A stretch of 64,000 bases of DNA, from assembly GCA_024234895.1 (NCBI GenBank), contig JACKNJ010000005.1, positions 124,001-188,000 of the forward strand. Reading direction: 5' to 3'. Below the pieces are notes generated by a model. It made no database searches. It had not been told where the DNA came from and saw only the letters and a list, made by a program, of their open reading frames with translations. Source of the DNA: Gammaproteobacteria bacterium. GTDB lineage: Bacteria; Pseudomonadota; Gammaproteobacteria; JACKNK01. Position 1 is the stretch's first letter; each line of letters starts with the position of its first letter. This document shows positions 34,559 to 44,475 of this stretch, piece after piece. A program made the position numbers and the translations under genes.

Positions 34559-35308
34559 TCAGTTCATCGCCAAGCGTGCCAGTGTTTCGGTCCACAGCGC
34601 CTCGTACGCGCGTGCCGGCACGCTGCCGGGGGCGTAGGCGCCGACCGGGGCGCGCGTGATGCCCATGCGCTCGACGTCCGCCGAGTAGGGGATGTCCGCC
34701 TTCAGCACGGCAGGGTCTTCGGCCCAGGTCTGTTCCATGATCTCGCGGTGCATGGATTTGCGCCGATCCGCCATGGAGAAGAAGGGGAGGATGGATACCC
34801 CGCTGATGCCCTGCTTCCTGAAGTACTTGCGCAGCTGGTCATAGGTGCGCAGCGACAGCGTGGTCGGGATGGTCGGCACCAGCAGCGCGTCGGCGGCGTG
34901 GAAGATGTTTTCGGACACCAGCGAGATGCTCGGTGGTGCGTCCAGGATCAGCAGGTCGTATTCCGACGCGATCGGGCGCAGCAGCTTCATCAACTGGCGC
35001 ACCGGGCGCTTGCTGTCGGCGAGGCTGAGGTCGAGGTTGCGGTAGGAGAAATCCGCAGGGATCAGGTCGAGCCCGGTGTAATCGGTGGCCTTGACCACGT
35101 CGTCGAGCTCGCGCTTGCCGGACAGCAGGCCTTTCGCGCCGCCCTCGATCTTCGGCTTGATGCGGAAATAGAAACTGGCCGCGCCTTGCGGGTCCAGGTC
35201 CCAGATCAGCGTGCGATAGCCGTGGCGGCTGGCCAGCCAGCCGAGGTTGACGGCGGTCGCCGTCTTGCCGACGCCACCCTTGATGTTGTAGGTCGCGAGA
35301 ATCTTCAT
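34559..35308 (-). CDS. ParA-family ATPase linked to a CHAD protein
   Basis: The 249-residue protein has a canonical deviant Walker A (NIKGGVGKTATAVNLG), Walker A' LIWDLDPQGAAS and Walker B-like YDLLILDAPPSISLV. It is a small ParA/MinD-type ATPase without the N-terminal HTH of plasmid ParA and without an adjacent parB. The ATG overlaps the end of the upstream CHAD gene by 4 bp, so the two are co-translated. A role in positioning a cytoplasmic body is inferred from the pair. Confidence 0.85.
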   Translation of the reverse strand: MKILATYNIKGGVGKTATAVNLGWLASRHGYRTLIWDLDPQGAASFYFRIKPKIEGGAKGLLSGKRELDDVVKATDYTGLDLIPADFSYRNLDLSLADSKRPVRQLMKLLRPIASEYDLLILDAPPSISLVSENIFHAADALLVPTIPTTLSLRTYDQLRKYFRKQGISGVSILPFFSMADRRKSMHREIMEQTWAEDPAVLKADIPYSADVERMGITRAPVGAYAPGSVPARAYEALWTETLARLAMN

Positions 35309-36894
35309 GTCTGGTTGGTGCTCACGCTGCCGTCCGGGGCAAACAGGGCCTGGTAATGGGCCTGGTTCCCGGCGTCGGAGAAGGCCTGGAACAGGTCCTC
35401 GAAGCCACTGCGCAGACCGGCCTGTTCGTCGAGCATGTGCGCGACCAGCGACTCGATCGCGCTTTCGGTCTCGGGTGGCAGTTCGCCGGCCTCGCGCATC
35501 TGCCGCTCGAATTCGTGCAGTTTGGCCGACTGCACCTCGAGATCCTGGAACAGGCCCAGGAAGTCCTGCAGCTTCTTGAGCGCACGCACGTTTTCGTCGA
35601 GCTTGATGGGCGGGTAGAGCGAGCGGAAGAACTCCATCAGGTAGCGCAGCTTCTTGCAGGTCTTGCGCAGTTCATGGAGGTCGTCATTCGGCGATTCGGG
35701 GGTGATCGCGCCACCCTCCGCGAGGGCAAGTCGGTAGAGCCGCCAGATGCGTTCGTTGGCGACGTGCCGGATCGGGCGCATCGCGTTGGGCTCGTTGCTG
35801 ACCAGCGGCAGCGGAGCGCCGAGATATCGGTGCCAGTCGCGGCGGAACTGCCGATAGCGCTTGCCGCGCAGGTCGCGCGCCAGTTCGTCGTAGGCAATCC
35901 GGTGATGCGCGGCAAGGAACGCCTTCAACGGCGCGAGGTGAGGGCGTTGCGCTTCGGGCAGGCCGGCACCGAGCTTGTCGAAATCGAGCAGATAGACATC
36001 CATGTCCCGACCGGGGCCGGTGATCTGGCCGAGCCAGCCGAGGTCATCCTTGAAGCGTGCCAGTTCGGCGGGCGCAAAGACGCCTTTCACCTGGCCGACC
36101 AGCGAGCGGCTGCGGCGCACCGCGACGCGGAAATCGTGCAGGAACTCGGTGTCGATCTGCTGGACGATCCCGTCCTCGTTGCGCTCCATCGTGATCAGCA
36201 GCGTCCGCAGGATTTCGCGGACGGTTGCGTCGGTCCGTTGATACGGGTTGAGGTTGAAGCTGACCTTCTGGTCGTAGTCGCCGATCACGCGGCCATTGGC
36301 GGCCACCGCGAGATGGAACGGATCGGTGCCGAACGCCTTGATCTTCCACTGCCGACGCAGCGATGCGAGCAGGCCCTGGGCGTCGGCCTCGTAACCGCGC
36401 AGTGGTTCGATCAGCAGGCGACGGGGCAGGTCGTGCTGGCGGTCGGCATGGTCGACGATGTGGTCACGCTGGATCGCGACGCGGACACGCTGCTTGCCAT
36501 CCGCGTCGCGCAGCGAGAAACGTTCCACCTGGCTGTGCAGGCGCGCGACGCGGGTCAGCGCACGCAGGTCGAGACGGTCGGCGAGCCAGGTCCTGAGGCT
36601 GGCAGCCGGGATATCGTCAGCGGTGCGCGGCGCGGCGGGCAGCACCAAGCTGAGCGGACGGGATGCGGCGCCCGGGCTGAGCGGCCGTCGCGTCAGCATC
36701 ACGCCATCCGCGGCGGTCTCGATTTCGAGCAGATACCCCGAGCCCGCGATACGCCAGTCGAAGCTGTCGAGATACTCGCGTTTGACGGTCTCGCGGCCGT
36801 CGCTGCTCAGGCCAAGGTCTTCGATCAGGGCGCGGCGCAGGGTGGCGCGCGTGCACTCGTTGGGAAGGCGGTAATACTGCGGACCGACGGACAT
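35305..36894 (-). CDS. CYTH-like/CHAD domain protein
   Basis: The 529-residue protein has an N-terminal part resembling a CYTH domain (about 25-200; REYLDSFDWRIAGSGYLLEI, then paired Arg-rich strands) and a CHAD domain (about 235-510) rich in conserved His and Arg: EFLHDFRVAVRRSRSLVGQV, DMDVYLLDFDKL, DDLHELRKTCKKLRYLMEFF. CHAD domains bind polyphosphate and localise to polyphosphate granules in several bacteria. Co-translation with a ParA-like ATPase suggests granule positioning, which is an inference. Confidence 0.85.
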   Translation of the reverse strand: MSVGPQYYRLPNECTRATLRRALIEDLGLSSDGRETVKREYLDSFDWRIAGSGYLLEIETAADGVMLTRRPLSPGAASRPLSLVLPAAPRTADDIPAASLRTWLADRLDLRALTRVARLHSQVERFSLRDADGKQRVRVAIQRDHIVDHADRQHDLPRRLLIEPLRGYEADAQGLLASLRRQWKIKAFGTDPFHLAVAANGRVIGDYDQKVSFNLNPYQRTDATVREILRTLLITMERNEDGIVQQIDTEFLHDFRVAVRRSRSLVGQVKGVFAPAELARFKDDLGWLGQITGPGRDMDVYLLDFDKLGAGLPEAQRPHLAPLKAFLAAHHRIAYDELARDLRGKRYRQFRRDWHRYLGAPLPLVSNEPNAMRPIRHVANERIWRLYRLALAEGGAITPESPNDDLHELRKTCKKLRYLMEFFRSLYPPIKLDENVRALKKLQDFLGLFQDLEVQSAKLHEFERQMREAGELPPETESAIESLVAHMLDEQAGLRSGFEDLFQAFSDAGNQAHYQALFAPDGSVSTNQT

Positions 36895-37125
36895 GGCGGC
36901 TCGAAACAGGTGGGAGAGCCAGCCATGATAACGATCTGACCCGGGGGCGCTACCACGGTAATAAGACAGAACAATGTCAGAACAATGACGGATTCAAGCG
37001 GTCGCCGATCCGCCCCGGATCGTTGCATCGAAGCGATCGCCCCACGGTGACCGGGAGGTGTGGCGAAGAACGCGGACCGTCTTGGATATACTCCGCGTCC
37101 CGCCGATTCCCGTCATTTCGTTTTC

Positions 37126-38718
37126 ATGACCCACCTCACCGAACAACTCGCGCGCCGGCGCACCTTCGCGATCATTTCGCACCCCGACGCCGGCAAGACC
37201 ACGCTGACCGAAAAGCTGCTGCTGTTCGGAGGCGCGATCCAGCTCGCCGGCACCGTCAAGGGCCGCAAGGCGGAGCGTCACGCCACCTCGGACTGGATGG
37301 AGCTCGAGAAGGAACGCGGCATCTCGGTGACCTCGTCGGTGATGCAGTTCCCGTACAAGGGCAGCATGGTCAACCTGCTCGACACCCCCGGCCATGCCGA
37401 CTTCTCCGAGGACACCTACCGCACGCTGACGGCGGTCGATTCCGCGCTGATGGTCATCGATGCCGCCAAGGGCGTCGAGGAACGCACCATCAAGCTGATG
37501 GATGTCTGCCGCCTGCGCGATACGCCGATCATCAGCTTCATCAACAAGTTCGACCGCGAGAGCCGGGACCCGGTGGAACTGCTCGACGAGGTCGAGGACG
37601 TCCTCAAGATCGCCTGCGCGCCGGTGACCTGGCCGATCGGCTCGGGCAAGGGTTTCAAGGGTGTCTATCACCTGTACGAAGATCGCGTGTATCTGTACGA
37701 GCCGGGCCGCGGTGGCGGTCGCGTGCAGGACATCCGCCAGATCGACGGCCTGGCCAGCGCGGAACTCGACGCCGCACTCGGCGATCTCGCCGCCGAGCTG
37801 CGTGACGAGATGGAACTGGTGCGCGGCGCCAGTCACGAATTCGATCTCGGCGAGTACCTTGCCGGTCGCCTGACGCCGGTCTATTGCGGCTCGGCGATCA
37901 ACAACTTCGGCGTGCGCGAACTGCTCAAGGGCTTCGTCGAGTACGCGCCCCCGCCTCAGGCACGCGCGACCACGATCCGCGAGGTCGCGCCGTCCGAGGA
38001 GGCGTTCACCGGCTTCGTGTTCAAGATCCAGGCAAACATGGACCCGAAGCACCGCGACCGCGTGGCCTTCCTGCGCGTCTGTTCCGGTACCTTCAAGCCG
38101 GGCATGAAGCTGCGTCAGGTACGTACCGGCAAGGATGTGCGCATCTCCGACGCGCTCACCTTCATGGCTTCCGATCGCGAGGCGGTCGAAGAGGCGTACC
38201 CCGGCGACATCCTGGGTCTGCACAACCACGGCACCATCGCGATCGGCGATACCTTCACCGAGGGCGAGGAGATGCACTTCACCGGCATCCCCAATTTCGC
38301 GCCCGAGTTGTTTCGGCGAGCGCAGCTTCGTGATCCTCTGAAGATCAAGCAGTTACAGAAAGGTCTTCAACAGCTTTGCGAAGAGGGAGCGACGCAGTTG
38401 TTCCGCCCGCTGACCAACAACGACCTGATCCTCGGTGCGGTCGGCGTGCTCCAGTTCGAGGTGGTCGCGCATCGCCTGCGCTACGAATACGGCGTCGAGG
38501 CGAGCTTCGAGGCGGTCAACGTCGCCACCGCGCGCTGGGTGTCCACGGACAGCGATCGCGATCTGGAAAAGTTCACCGACAAGAACCAGGCGAACCTGGC
38601 CATCGATCACGGTGGCGAGCTGGTCTATCTGGCCTCGACGCGGGTCAATCTCCAGATGGCGCGGGAACGGCATCCGGAGATCACCTTCCGCGAAACCCGC
38701 GAGCAGACGTTCAACTGA
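37126..38718 (+). CDS. prfC: Peptide chain release factor 3
   Basis: The 530-residue GTPase recycles RF1/RF2 after termination. It has the P-loop SHPDAGKTTLTEKLL, the switch region KERGISVTSSVMQF, the G3 motif DTPGHADFSEDTYR and the G4 motif NKFDRES. The RF3-specific C-terminal half (FRRAQLRDPLKIKQLQKGLQ, QLFRPLTNNDLILGAVGVLQ) is complete. The ATG at MTHLTEQLARRRTF matches the family; the upstream in-frame extension has no homology. Confidence 0.97.
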   Translation: MTHLTEQLARRRTFAIISHPDAGKTTLTEKLLLFGGAIQLAGTVKGRKAERHATSDWMELEKERGISVTSSVMQFPYKGSMVNLLDTPGHADFSEDTYRTLTAVDSALMVIDAAKGVEERTIKLMDVCRLRDTPIISFINKFDRESRDPVELLDEVEDVLKIACAPVTWPIGSGKGFKGVYHLYEDRVYLYEPGRGGGRVQDIRQIDGLASAELDAALGDLAAELRDEMELVRGASHEFDLGEYLAGRLTPVYCGSAINNFGVRELLKGFVEYAPPPQARATTIREVAPSEEAFTGFVFKIQANMDPKHRDRVAFLRVCSGTFKPGMKLRQVRTGKDVRISDALTFMASDREAVEEAYPGDILGLHNHGTIAIGDTFTEGEEMHFTGIPNFAPELFRRAQLRDPLKIKQLQKGLQQLCEEGATQLFRPLTNNDLILGAVGVLQFEVVAHRLRYEYGVEASFEAVNVATARWVSTDSDRDLEKFTDKNQANLAIDHGGELVYLASTRVNLQMARERHPEITFRETREQTFN

Positions 38719-38722
38719 GGCG

Positions 38723-38741
38723 GCTCTGATTCGATCAGAGC
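38723..38741 (+). terminator. Hairpin after prfC
   Basis: GCTCTGAT-TCG-ATCAGAGC is a perfect 8-bp stem 4 bp after the prfC stop. No T-run follows (GTCCCC), so it may stabilise the mRNA 3' end rather than terminate. Confidence 0.35.
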
Positions 38742-38828
38742 GTCCCCAGGGACGGCTAGCAGGGGCCAGGGAGGTTCCCCTCGGGTGCGCGGAGCACGTC
38801 ACGCCTGGATCACCGGGAAAATAGCCGT

Positions 38829-40382
38829 ATGCCGACATCTCTCCGCAAAGGCGCCGTCGCCGCCGGTCATCCGCTGACCGCGAACGCGGCGCGCGTGGTG
38901 CTTGACGCCGGCGGCAATGCCTACGATGCGGTACTGGCCGCGATGTGCGCGGCGTCGGTGGTCGAGCCGGTGTTGTCGTCGCTGGGTGGGGGCGGGTTCC
39001 TGCTGGCGTTTCCGGGTGACGGCAAGCCGCGTCTGTATGACTTCTTCGTGCAGACGCCGCGTCGCAAGCGTCCACCGGACGAGATCGATTTCCGGCCCAT
39101 CATCGCGGACTTCGGCACGGCGCAGCAGGAGTTCCATATCGGCCTGGGCTCGATCGCGACGCCGGGCACGGTGCGCGGCCTGTTCGAGATTCACCGCGAG
39201 CTCGGCAGCCTGCCGATGCGCGACATCGTCGAGCCGGCGATCACGGCGGCGCGGGATGGCGTCGCCATCAATCGATTGCAGGCGTACATCTTCGGCGTGG
39301 TCGCGCCGATCTACCTGGCGACCCACGACGCGCGGAGCATCTATGCGAGCCCGAACGACGCCACGCGGCTTTACGGCGAGGGCGAAGTGCTGCGCCAGCC
39401 GGAGCTGGCCGATGCGCTGGATGCGATCGCGCGCGAAGGCGACCGGCTGTTCTACGAAGGGGAGATCGCAGCCGCCCTGACCGGCGCCTGCGAGACCGGC
39501 GGCGGGCATCTGGGCGCGGACGATCTGCGCGCTTATCGGGTCGAGCACCGCGAACCGCTGAGCTGGCAATACCGCGACGCGCGGATGTTCACGAACCCGC
39601 CGCCGTCCAGCGGCGGCCTGCTGATCCGCTTCGCGCAGGAACTGCTGGCCGAGGTCGATTTCAGCGGGGCGGCAGCGGGCCGCCCGGCCCATATCCTGCC
39701 GCTGCTGCGGGTCATGGAGCAGACCAATCTGGCCCGCCGCGAGGCGCGTGGCAAGGAGCCCGGGGAGATGTTGCCGTGGTTGCTGGACGCGGAGCGCCTC
39801 GCGCGCTTCCGGGCGGCGGTGGCGGGGCACCCGCTGCAACAACGCGGCACCACGCACATCTCGGTGATCGATACCGAGGGCAACGCGGCCTCGATGACCC
39901 TGTCGAACGGCGAGGGTTGCGGCTGGGTGGCACCTGGCACCGGCATCATGATCAACAACATGCTCGGCGAGGAGGACCTCAACCCGGGCGGTTTCCATCG
40001 CTGGGCGGAGGATGTGCGGGTGTCCTCGATGATGGCGCCGACGATCGCATTGCGGGGGAGGGAGCGCATCGCGCTCGGTTCCGGCGGCTCGAACCGGTTG
40101 CGCACCGCGATCCTGCAGGTGCTGGTCAACCACATCGATTTCGGGATGCCGCTGGACGAGGCCGTTGAGCGCCCGCGTGTACATCACGAGCGCGGCCTGG
40201 CGAGCATCGAGTCCGGTTTTCCCGAGGAGACCTTACGGGCGATTCAGGAGTCGTACCCGGAACCCCGCGTCTGGAACGACCTGAACCTGTTCTTCGGCGG
40301 CGTGCACGCGGTCAGCTTCGACGGCCGCGAATTGCGCGGCGCGGGCGATCCGCGCCGGGGCGGGGTGTTTCAGACCGTCTGA
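38829..40382 (+). CDS. Gamma-glutamyltransferase family protein (Ntn hydrolase)
   Basis: The 517-residue protein is a gamma-glutamyltransferase homologue. It carries the N-terminal AAGHPLTANAARVVLDAGGN and AYDAV pattern, the autoprocessing site with nucleophilic Thr in QQRGTTHISVIDTEGNAASM and the GWVAPGTGIMINNMLGEEDL segment of the small subunit. It begins directly with the enzyme domain and has no signal peptide, so it is probably cytoplasmic, unlike periplasmic Ggt. The substrate could be glutathione or another gamma-glutamyl or N-acyl compound. Confidence 0.88.
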   Translation: MPTSLRKGAVAAGHPLTANAARVVLDAGGNAYDAVLAAMCAASVVEPVLSSLGGGGFLLAFPGDGKPRLYDFFVQTPRRKRPPDEIDFRPIIADFGTAQQEFHIGLGSIATPGTVRGLFEIHRELGSLPMRDIVEPAITAARDGVAINRLQAYIFGVVAPIYLATHDARSIYASPNDATRLYGEGEVLRQPELADALDAIAREGDRLFYEGEIAAALTGACETGGGHLGADDLRAYRVEHREPLSWQYRDARMFTNPPPSSGGLLIRFAQELLAEVDFSGAAAGRPAHILPLLRVMEQTNLARREARGKEPGEMLPWLLDAERLARFRAAVAGHPLQQRGTTHISVIDTEGNAASMTLSNGEGCGWVAPGTGIMINNMLGEEDLNPGGFHRWAEDVRVSSMMAPTIALRGRERIALGSGGSNRLRTAILQVLVNHIDFGMPLDEAVERPRVHHERGLASIESGFPEETLRAIQESYPEPRVWNDLNLFFGGVHAVSFDGRELRGAGDPRRGGVFQTV

Positions 40383-40392
40383 TCGCCGTTTC

Positions 40393-40457
40393 GTAGGGTG
40401 CGCCATGCGCACCAAGGACGATCCCTGACGTTCGCCGGTGCGCATGGCGCACCCTAC
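40393..40457. repeat. GTAG/CTAC hairpin pair, GTAGGGTGCGC type
   Basis: GTAGGGTGCGCCATGCGCACC faces GGTGCGCATGGCGCACCCTAC, a near-perfect inverted pair separated by about 25 bp, between two converging genes. Same family as 30892-30946 and 63126-63200. Confidence 0.85.
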
Positions 40458-40467
40458 AAAGGCGCTA

Positions 40468-42756
40468 TTACGCCGACGGCTCATCCGCAGTCGGCGGCGC
40501 CGGCATATGCACCACCCGCTGCGGGAACGGGATCTCGATGTTGGCCGCGCGGAAGGCATCGTCGATCGCGAACAGCAGGTCGCTGCGTACCGACAGGCGG
40601 TAGTCGACATCGCGGATGAACACGCGCAGTTCGAAGTCGAGCGAGCTCTCGCCGAAGGCCATGAACAGGACCCTGGGCGCGGACACGCGCGGGTCGGAGG
40701 TGATCACCAGCGGGTGCTCGCGGGCGATCTTGTTGAGGATGTCGCGGACCTTGCGGGTGTCGGTGCCGTAGGCGACCCCGACCGGCACGATCACGCGGCC
40801 GAGGGTGTCGTTGAGCATCCAGTTGGTGACCTGATTCGAGATCAGCTCCGAATTCGGCACCAGCACGTCGGCGCGGTCGAAGGTCTGGATCAGCGTCGAG
40901 CGGATGCTGACCTTGCGCACATAACCCTCGGTGTTGCCGACCACCACCCAGTCGCCCGGCTTCACGGGCCGTTCGAACAGCAGGATCAGCCCGGACACGA
41001 AGTTGTTGACGATGTTCTGCAGGCCGAAACCGATACCGACCGAGAGCGCGCCAGCGATGATCGCGAGGTTCTGGAATTCGAGCCCGGCGACCGACAGGCC
41101 GATCAGGATCGCGGCGCCGATCAGCACATAGCTGGTCAGCATCACGATCGACTGGCGCGCGCCGGAATCGAGCTTGGTCTTGACCAGCCAGCGCTCGCCC
41201 ATCTGCCGGCGCAGCCAGCCGGCGACCCACCACAGCGCGAGGAAGATCAACAGGGCCTGCACCAGCCGCGCGGGCACGATGTGCAGTCCGCCGATATCGA
41301 AGCCACTGCCGAGCACGCCCCGGGCGGTTTCCGCCTCGGCGTCGGTGACCTGCCAGACCGCCAGCAACCAATAGCCGTAGCCAAGCAGCAGACCGAAGGC
41401 GACCAGGCGTCGCAGCAGACGCATGCCGGCCATCGGCTCGTCGGGCGCGTAACCGAGGAACTTGCGGGTCGCCAGCGCGGCGCTGCTCCCGCCCTCTTCG
41501 AGACGGTCCAGGCCGGTGCCGATGGCGAGGTAGGCCAGGCGCGTCAGGAACGCGCCGGTCAGCGTGCCGTACACACCCAGGGTCAGCAGTTCGCCGAGCG
41601 CGCGATAGCCGATCCAGTCGGCGGTCGGTCCGACGATCAGCAATAACGCGAACGGCAGCCGCAGGCCGCGCAGGCTGCCCATGTCCGGGTGCTGGGAAAC
41701 GCGCAGCAGCAGCCACAGCGCGGACATCGCCAGCACCACGAGGAAGACGCCGCGCAGGGTCAGGTCCAGATTGCCGGGCAGATAGGCCTGCACATCGACC
41801 AGCAGCATCGCGCTGGCCAGCAGCACCAGGACTAGCAGCAGTCGCGCGGGCAGGCCCTCCCGGCAATGCGGTTGGTCGCGGCAGACCAGTTGTTCGAGCA
41901 GCGGCGCCAAGGCCATCGCGGCGGCGAAGAACAGCGTGGGTGCCGCCAGCGCCGCCAGACCGCCGGCGGCGAGGCCGGCGGAGATGGCCAGCATGGTCGC
42001 GATGGTCGGCAGGCGCAGCGCGTACATGCGCGCCAGGCCATGCGCGGCGGATGGGCCTTCAGCCTGTTGCGCGAAGGCGCGCAGGCGGCGACTCACATAG
42101 AGGGACGGCGTGAACAGCAGCAGCATCAGCAGGGCGAAGCTGCCGGCGGCGGGCAGCCATTGCCCGCTCAGGCTGCGCCGGGCCGGTGCGCCGGCATCGT
42201 CGAGGAGCAATGCCTGCACCGCCACCCACAAGGGCTCGGCGCGGCTGAACAGGGCCTTGGACAGCGCGGCGTTGCGGTAACCGGTGGCCGAGGCCAGCGT
42301 GTCCTTGGCGCCGAGGTCGATCAGGCGGCAGACAGCCAGTCGCTGGAGGTGATCGCGTTGCGCGGTGTCCAGTGTCGCGCGGTGCTGCTTGATCTCGCGG
42401 GATTCGTCCTCGCCGACCGCGCCGATGGCCTCCAGCTTGGCGTTGACCGACGCCAGGTCGTTGGTCGCGCCCGTCACGCATTGCTCGGCCTGGCCACGCA
42501 GGCGCAGCAGGTCGGCGATCTGGCGGTCGACGACCGTCATGTCGGCGGCCTCGGTGGAATCCGGCGCCGCCCAGCGGGCGACCTCCGCCTGGATCGCCTT
42601 CAGTGATTTTTCCGCCTCCTGATGCCAGGTCGGGGGCGAGACGACGCCCTTGTCGGCGGCCAGGGTCGCGCCGGCGAACAGGATGCACGGTGTCAGCAGG
42701 AGGAGGGCGATGCGGCGCAACGGTTTCACGCGGATTCGGGCTCGGTGGAGTGGCAT
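40468..42756 (-). CDS. MscS-family mechanosensitive channel (large, MscK-like)
   Basis: The 762-residue protein has a signal peptide (about 1-34, ending GATLAADKG), a periplasmic helical domain (about 40-190), a series of membrane helices (about 200-520) and the MscS core at about 525-740. The core contains the pore helix GALSVGIGFGLQNIVNNFVS and GLILLFERPVKPGDWVVVGN. Such channels release solutes on hypo-osmotic shock. The size and extra helices resemble MscK/YbdG-type members, but a subfamily cannot be fixed. Confidence 0.9.
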   Translation of the reverse strand: MPLHRARIRVKPLRRIALLLLTPCILFAGATLAADKGVVSPPTWHQEAEKSLKAIQAEVARWAAPDSTEAADMTVVDRQIADLLRLRGQAEQCVTGATNDLASVNAKLEAIGAVGEDESREIKQHRATLDTAQRDHLQRLAVCRLIDLGAKDTLASATGYRNAALSKALFSRAEPLWVAVQALLLDDAGAPARRSLSGQWLPAAGSFALLMLLLFTPSLYVSRRLRAFAQQAEGPSAAHGLARMYALRLPTIATMLAISAGLAAGGLAALAAPTLFFAAAMALAPLLEQLVCRDQPHCREGLPARLLLVLVLLASAMLLVDVQAYLPGNLDLTLRGVFLVVLAMSALWLLLRVSQHPDMGSLRGLRLPFALLLIVGPTADWIGYRALGELLTLGVYGTLTGAFLTRLAYLAIGTGLDRLEEGGSSAALATRKFLGYAPDEPMAGMRLLRRLVAFGLLLGYGYWLLAVWQVTDAEAETARGVLGSGFDIGGLHIVPARLVQALLIFLALWWVAGWLRRQMGERWLVKTKLDSGARQSIVMLTSYVLIGAAILIGLSVAGLEFQNLAIIAGALSVGIGFGLQNIVNNFVSGLILLFERPVKPGDWVVVGNTEGYVRKVSIRSTLIQTFDRADVLVPNSELISNQVTNWMLNDTLGRVIVPVGVAYGTDTRKVRDILNKIAREHPLVITSDPRVSAPRVLFMAFGESSLDFELRVFIRDVDYRLSVRSDLLFAIDDAFRAANIEIPFPQRVVHMPAPPTADEPSA

Positions 42757-42775
42757 GAGGGCGGCGGGGACAGGC

Positions 42776-43813
42776 TCAGAACCATCGTCGCACGCGGAAC
42801 AGGACGATTTCGAGGAACACGATCACCGCCAGAATGACGACCACGGTGACGAAGCCCCAGGCGTCATCGGCCAGCGGGATGCCGCCGACGTTGATGCCAA
42901 GCAGGCCGGTCAGAAAACCCAGTGGCAGGAATACCCCGGTCACCACCGCGAGCGCGTACATGCGCTTGTTCAGGGTCTCGTTGGCGAGGCCGTCGAGTTC
43001 TTCCTTGGCGAGCATCGCGCGTTCCCGCGCGGCATCGAGGTCTTCGACATGGCGGGTCACGCGGTCGTGCGCCTCGCGCAGCCTGGCCAGCAGGGAGGCG
43101 TCGGCGTTGAACGGGGGTATCTGGCTCAGGCGGGCGAGCGCCTCGCGCTGCGGCGCGAGATAGCGGCGCAGGATGACGATCTGCTGACGAACCTGGCCGA
43201 TCTCGATGCGCAGCCGGCGCGGATCGGCGACCGGAACGCGCTCCTGCACGTGCTCGACCTCGTCGTCGATGTTGTCGACCACGTCGGCGATGCGGTCGGT
43301 CAGGCGCAGGCTCAGCTCCACCGTCAGATCGGCGGCGTCGCGTGGACCGTGCCCTGCGTCCAGCGCCGCGCGCAGGTCCGTCACGGACAGCAGGTGGCGC
43401 TGGCGCGTGCTGATGATCCGGCTTTCCTCGATCCACAGCCGGATCGAGACCATGTCCTCCGGATTCGCGCCCGGATTCAGGTTGACGCCGCGCAGGAACA
43501 CCAGCAGGCCGTTCCCGAGCGGTGTCACGCGCGGGCGGCTTTCATCGGCGAGCAGCGCGGCGCGGATCAGCGGGTCGACGTTGTCGTCGCGTTCCAGCCA
43601 GGCGGCGGTGTTCGCGTCGTCCCGCTGGAGGTGGACCCAGAGCAGGCCCTGTTCCGGCGTCCACGCGGCGACGCCATCCCAATCGAGCCGGCGCGCGCCG
43701 CCCCGGCCATCGAGGAGGTAGGCGGCGATCAGGCCACGATCTGGCGTGGAAACGTTGAGAGAGGTGTTGTCGTTCACGGTGCGTGCGGTCTGCCGACGAG
43801 GGCGTTGCCGCAA
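42776..43813 (-). CDS. zntB: ZntB/CorA-type metal ion transporter
   Basis: The 345-residue protein has a large N-terminal cytoplasmic domain and two C-terminal membrane helices (KRMYALAVVTGVFLPLGFLT, VTVVVILAVIVFLEIVLF). Between them is GLLGINVGGIP: the GxN motif is GIN, typical of ZntB zinc transporters, rather than the GMN of CorA magnesium channels. The gene lies 19 bp upstream of the MscS gene on the same strand. An alternative start is the GTG 12 codons in (VNDNTSLNVS), which avoids an Arg-rich N-terminus and may be correct. Confidence 0.88.
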   Translation of the reverse strand: MRQRPRRQTARTVNDNTSLNVSTPDRGLIAAYLLDGRGGARRLDWDGVAAWTPEQGLLWVHLQRDDANTAAWLERDDNVDPLIRAALLADESRPRVTPLGNGLLVFLRGVNLNPGANPEDMVSIRLWIEESRIISTRQRHLLSVTDLRAALDAGHGPRDAADLTVELSLRLTDRIADVVDNIDDEVEHVQERVPVADPRRLRIEIGQVRQQIVILRRYLAPQREALARLSQIPPFNADASLLARLREAHDRVTRHVEDLDAARERAMLAKEELDGLANETLNKRMYALAVVTGVFLPLGFLTGLLGINVGGIPLADDAWGFVTVVVILAVIVFLEIVLFRVRRWF

Positions 43814-43855
43814 GCGTAGACGAGCGTCGCGTGGCGGGTTTGGGCCGGCGCGGAG

Positions 43856-44320
43856 TCAGTCCAGACCGTGTTCCTTGCGCTCGGCGGCGCCGGGGCCGAT
43901 CGGGAACGGATTGTCGGCGGTCGGGTGGACCGGATCGACCGGTTCCATCTGGTTGCGCATGTGGTCGCCGGTCTTGGCGAACGCCTGGGAGAGCTCCTTG
44001 CGCAGCTGGCCGGCGATGTTCATGTCGTCCATCGCGGTCTCCATGCACAGCAGCCACTGGTCGCGCATCTCGCGATTGATCGGGAAGGGCAGGTGGCGCA
44101 TGCGCAGGCGCGGGTGGCCGTATTTCTGCACGTAGAGCTGCGGACCGCCCATCCAGCCGGACAGGAATTCGTACAGCTTCTCCTTCATCGGACCGAGATC
44201 GGGACCGTGCATCCGGCGCAGTTCATAGGCCTCCGGCAGCTCGTCCATCAGGTCGTAGAAACGGTTGGTGAGTTCGCGGACGCGCTCGGCGCCGCCGATC
44301 TGGTCGTAGTGGGTTTGCAT
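43856..44320 (-). CDS. Group II truncated haemoglobin
   Basis: The 154-residue protein has the truncated globin fold with a proximal His in QKYGHPRLRMRHLPF and FYDLMDELPEAYELRRMH. LSGWMGGPQLYVQKYG is the group II (HbO-type) signature, including the Trp-Met-Gly-Gly-Pro turn. Such proteins bind oxygen or detoxify reactive species. It lies 43 bp upstream of the ZntB-like gene on the same strand, with a C-terminal hydrophilic extension of about 25 residues. Confidence 0.93.
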   Translation of the reverse strand: MQTHYDQIGGAERVRELTNRFYDLMDELPEAYELRRMHGPDLGPMKEKLYEFLSGWMGGPQLYVQKYGHPRLRMRHLPFPINREMRDQWLLCMETAMDDMNIAGQLRKELSQAFAKTGDHMRNQMEPVDPVHPTADNPFPIGPGAAERKEHGLD

Positions 44321-44475
44321 GTGAGGGTGTGTGCGATTGATTAGCGATCGCTGATATTACCTGAGGTTGTCTTGCGCTTCCCATGCCTGGATCAAGGTCG
44401 TTGCTTGCGGGAGCGGCGTCCCGCCGCGATTCATCAGCCTTCGCTGGCTGAGCGGAGTCGAAGCCGGGTTGATTG

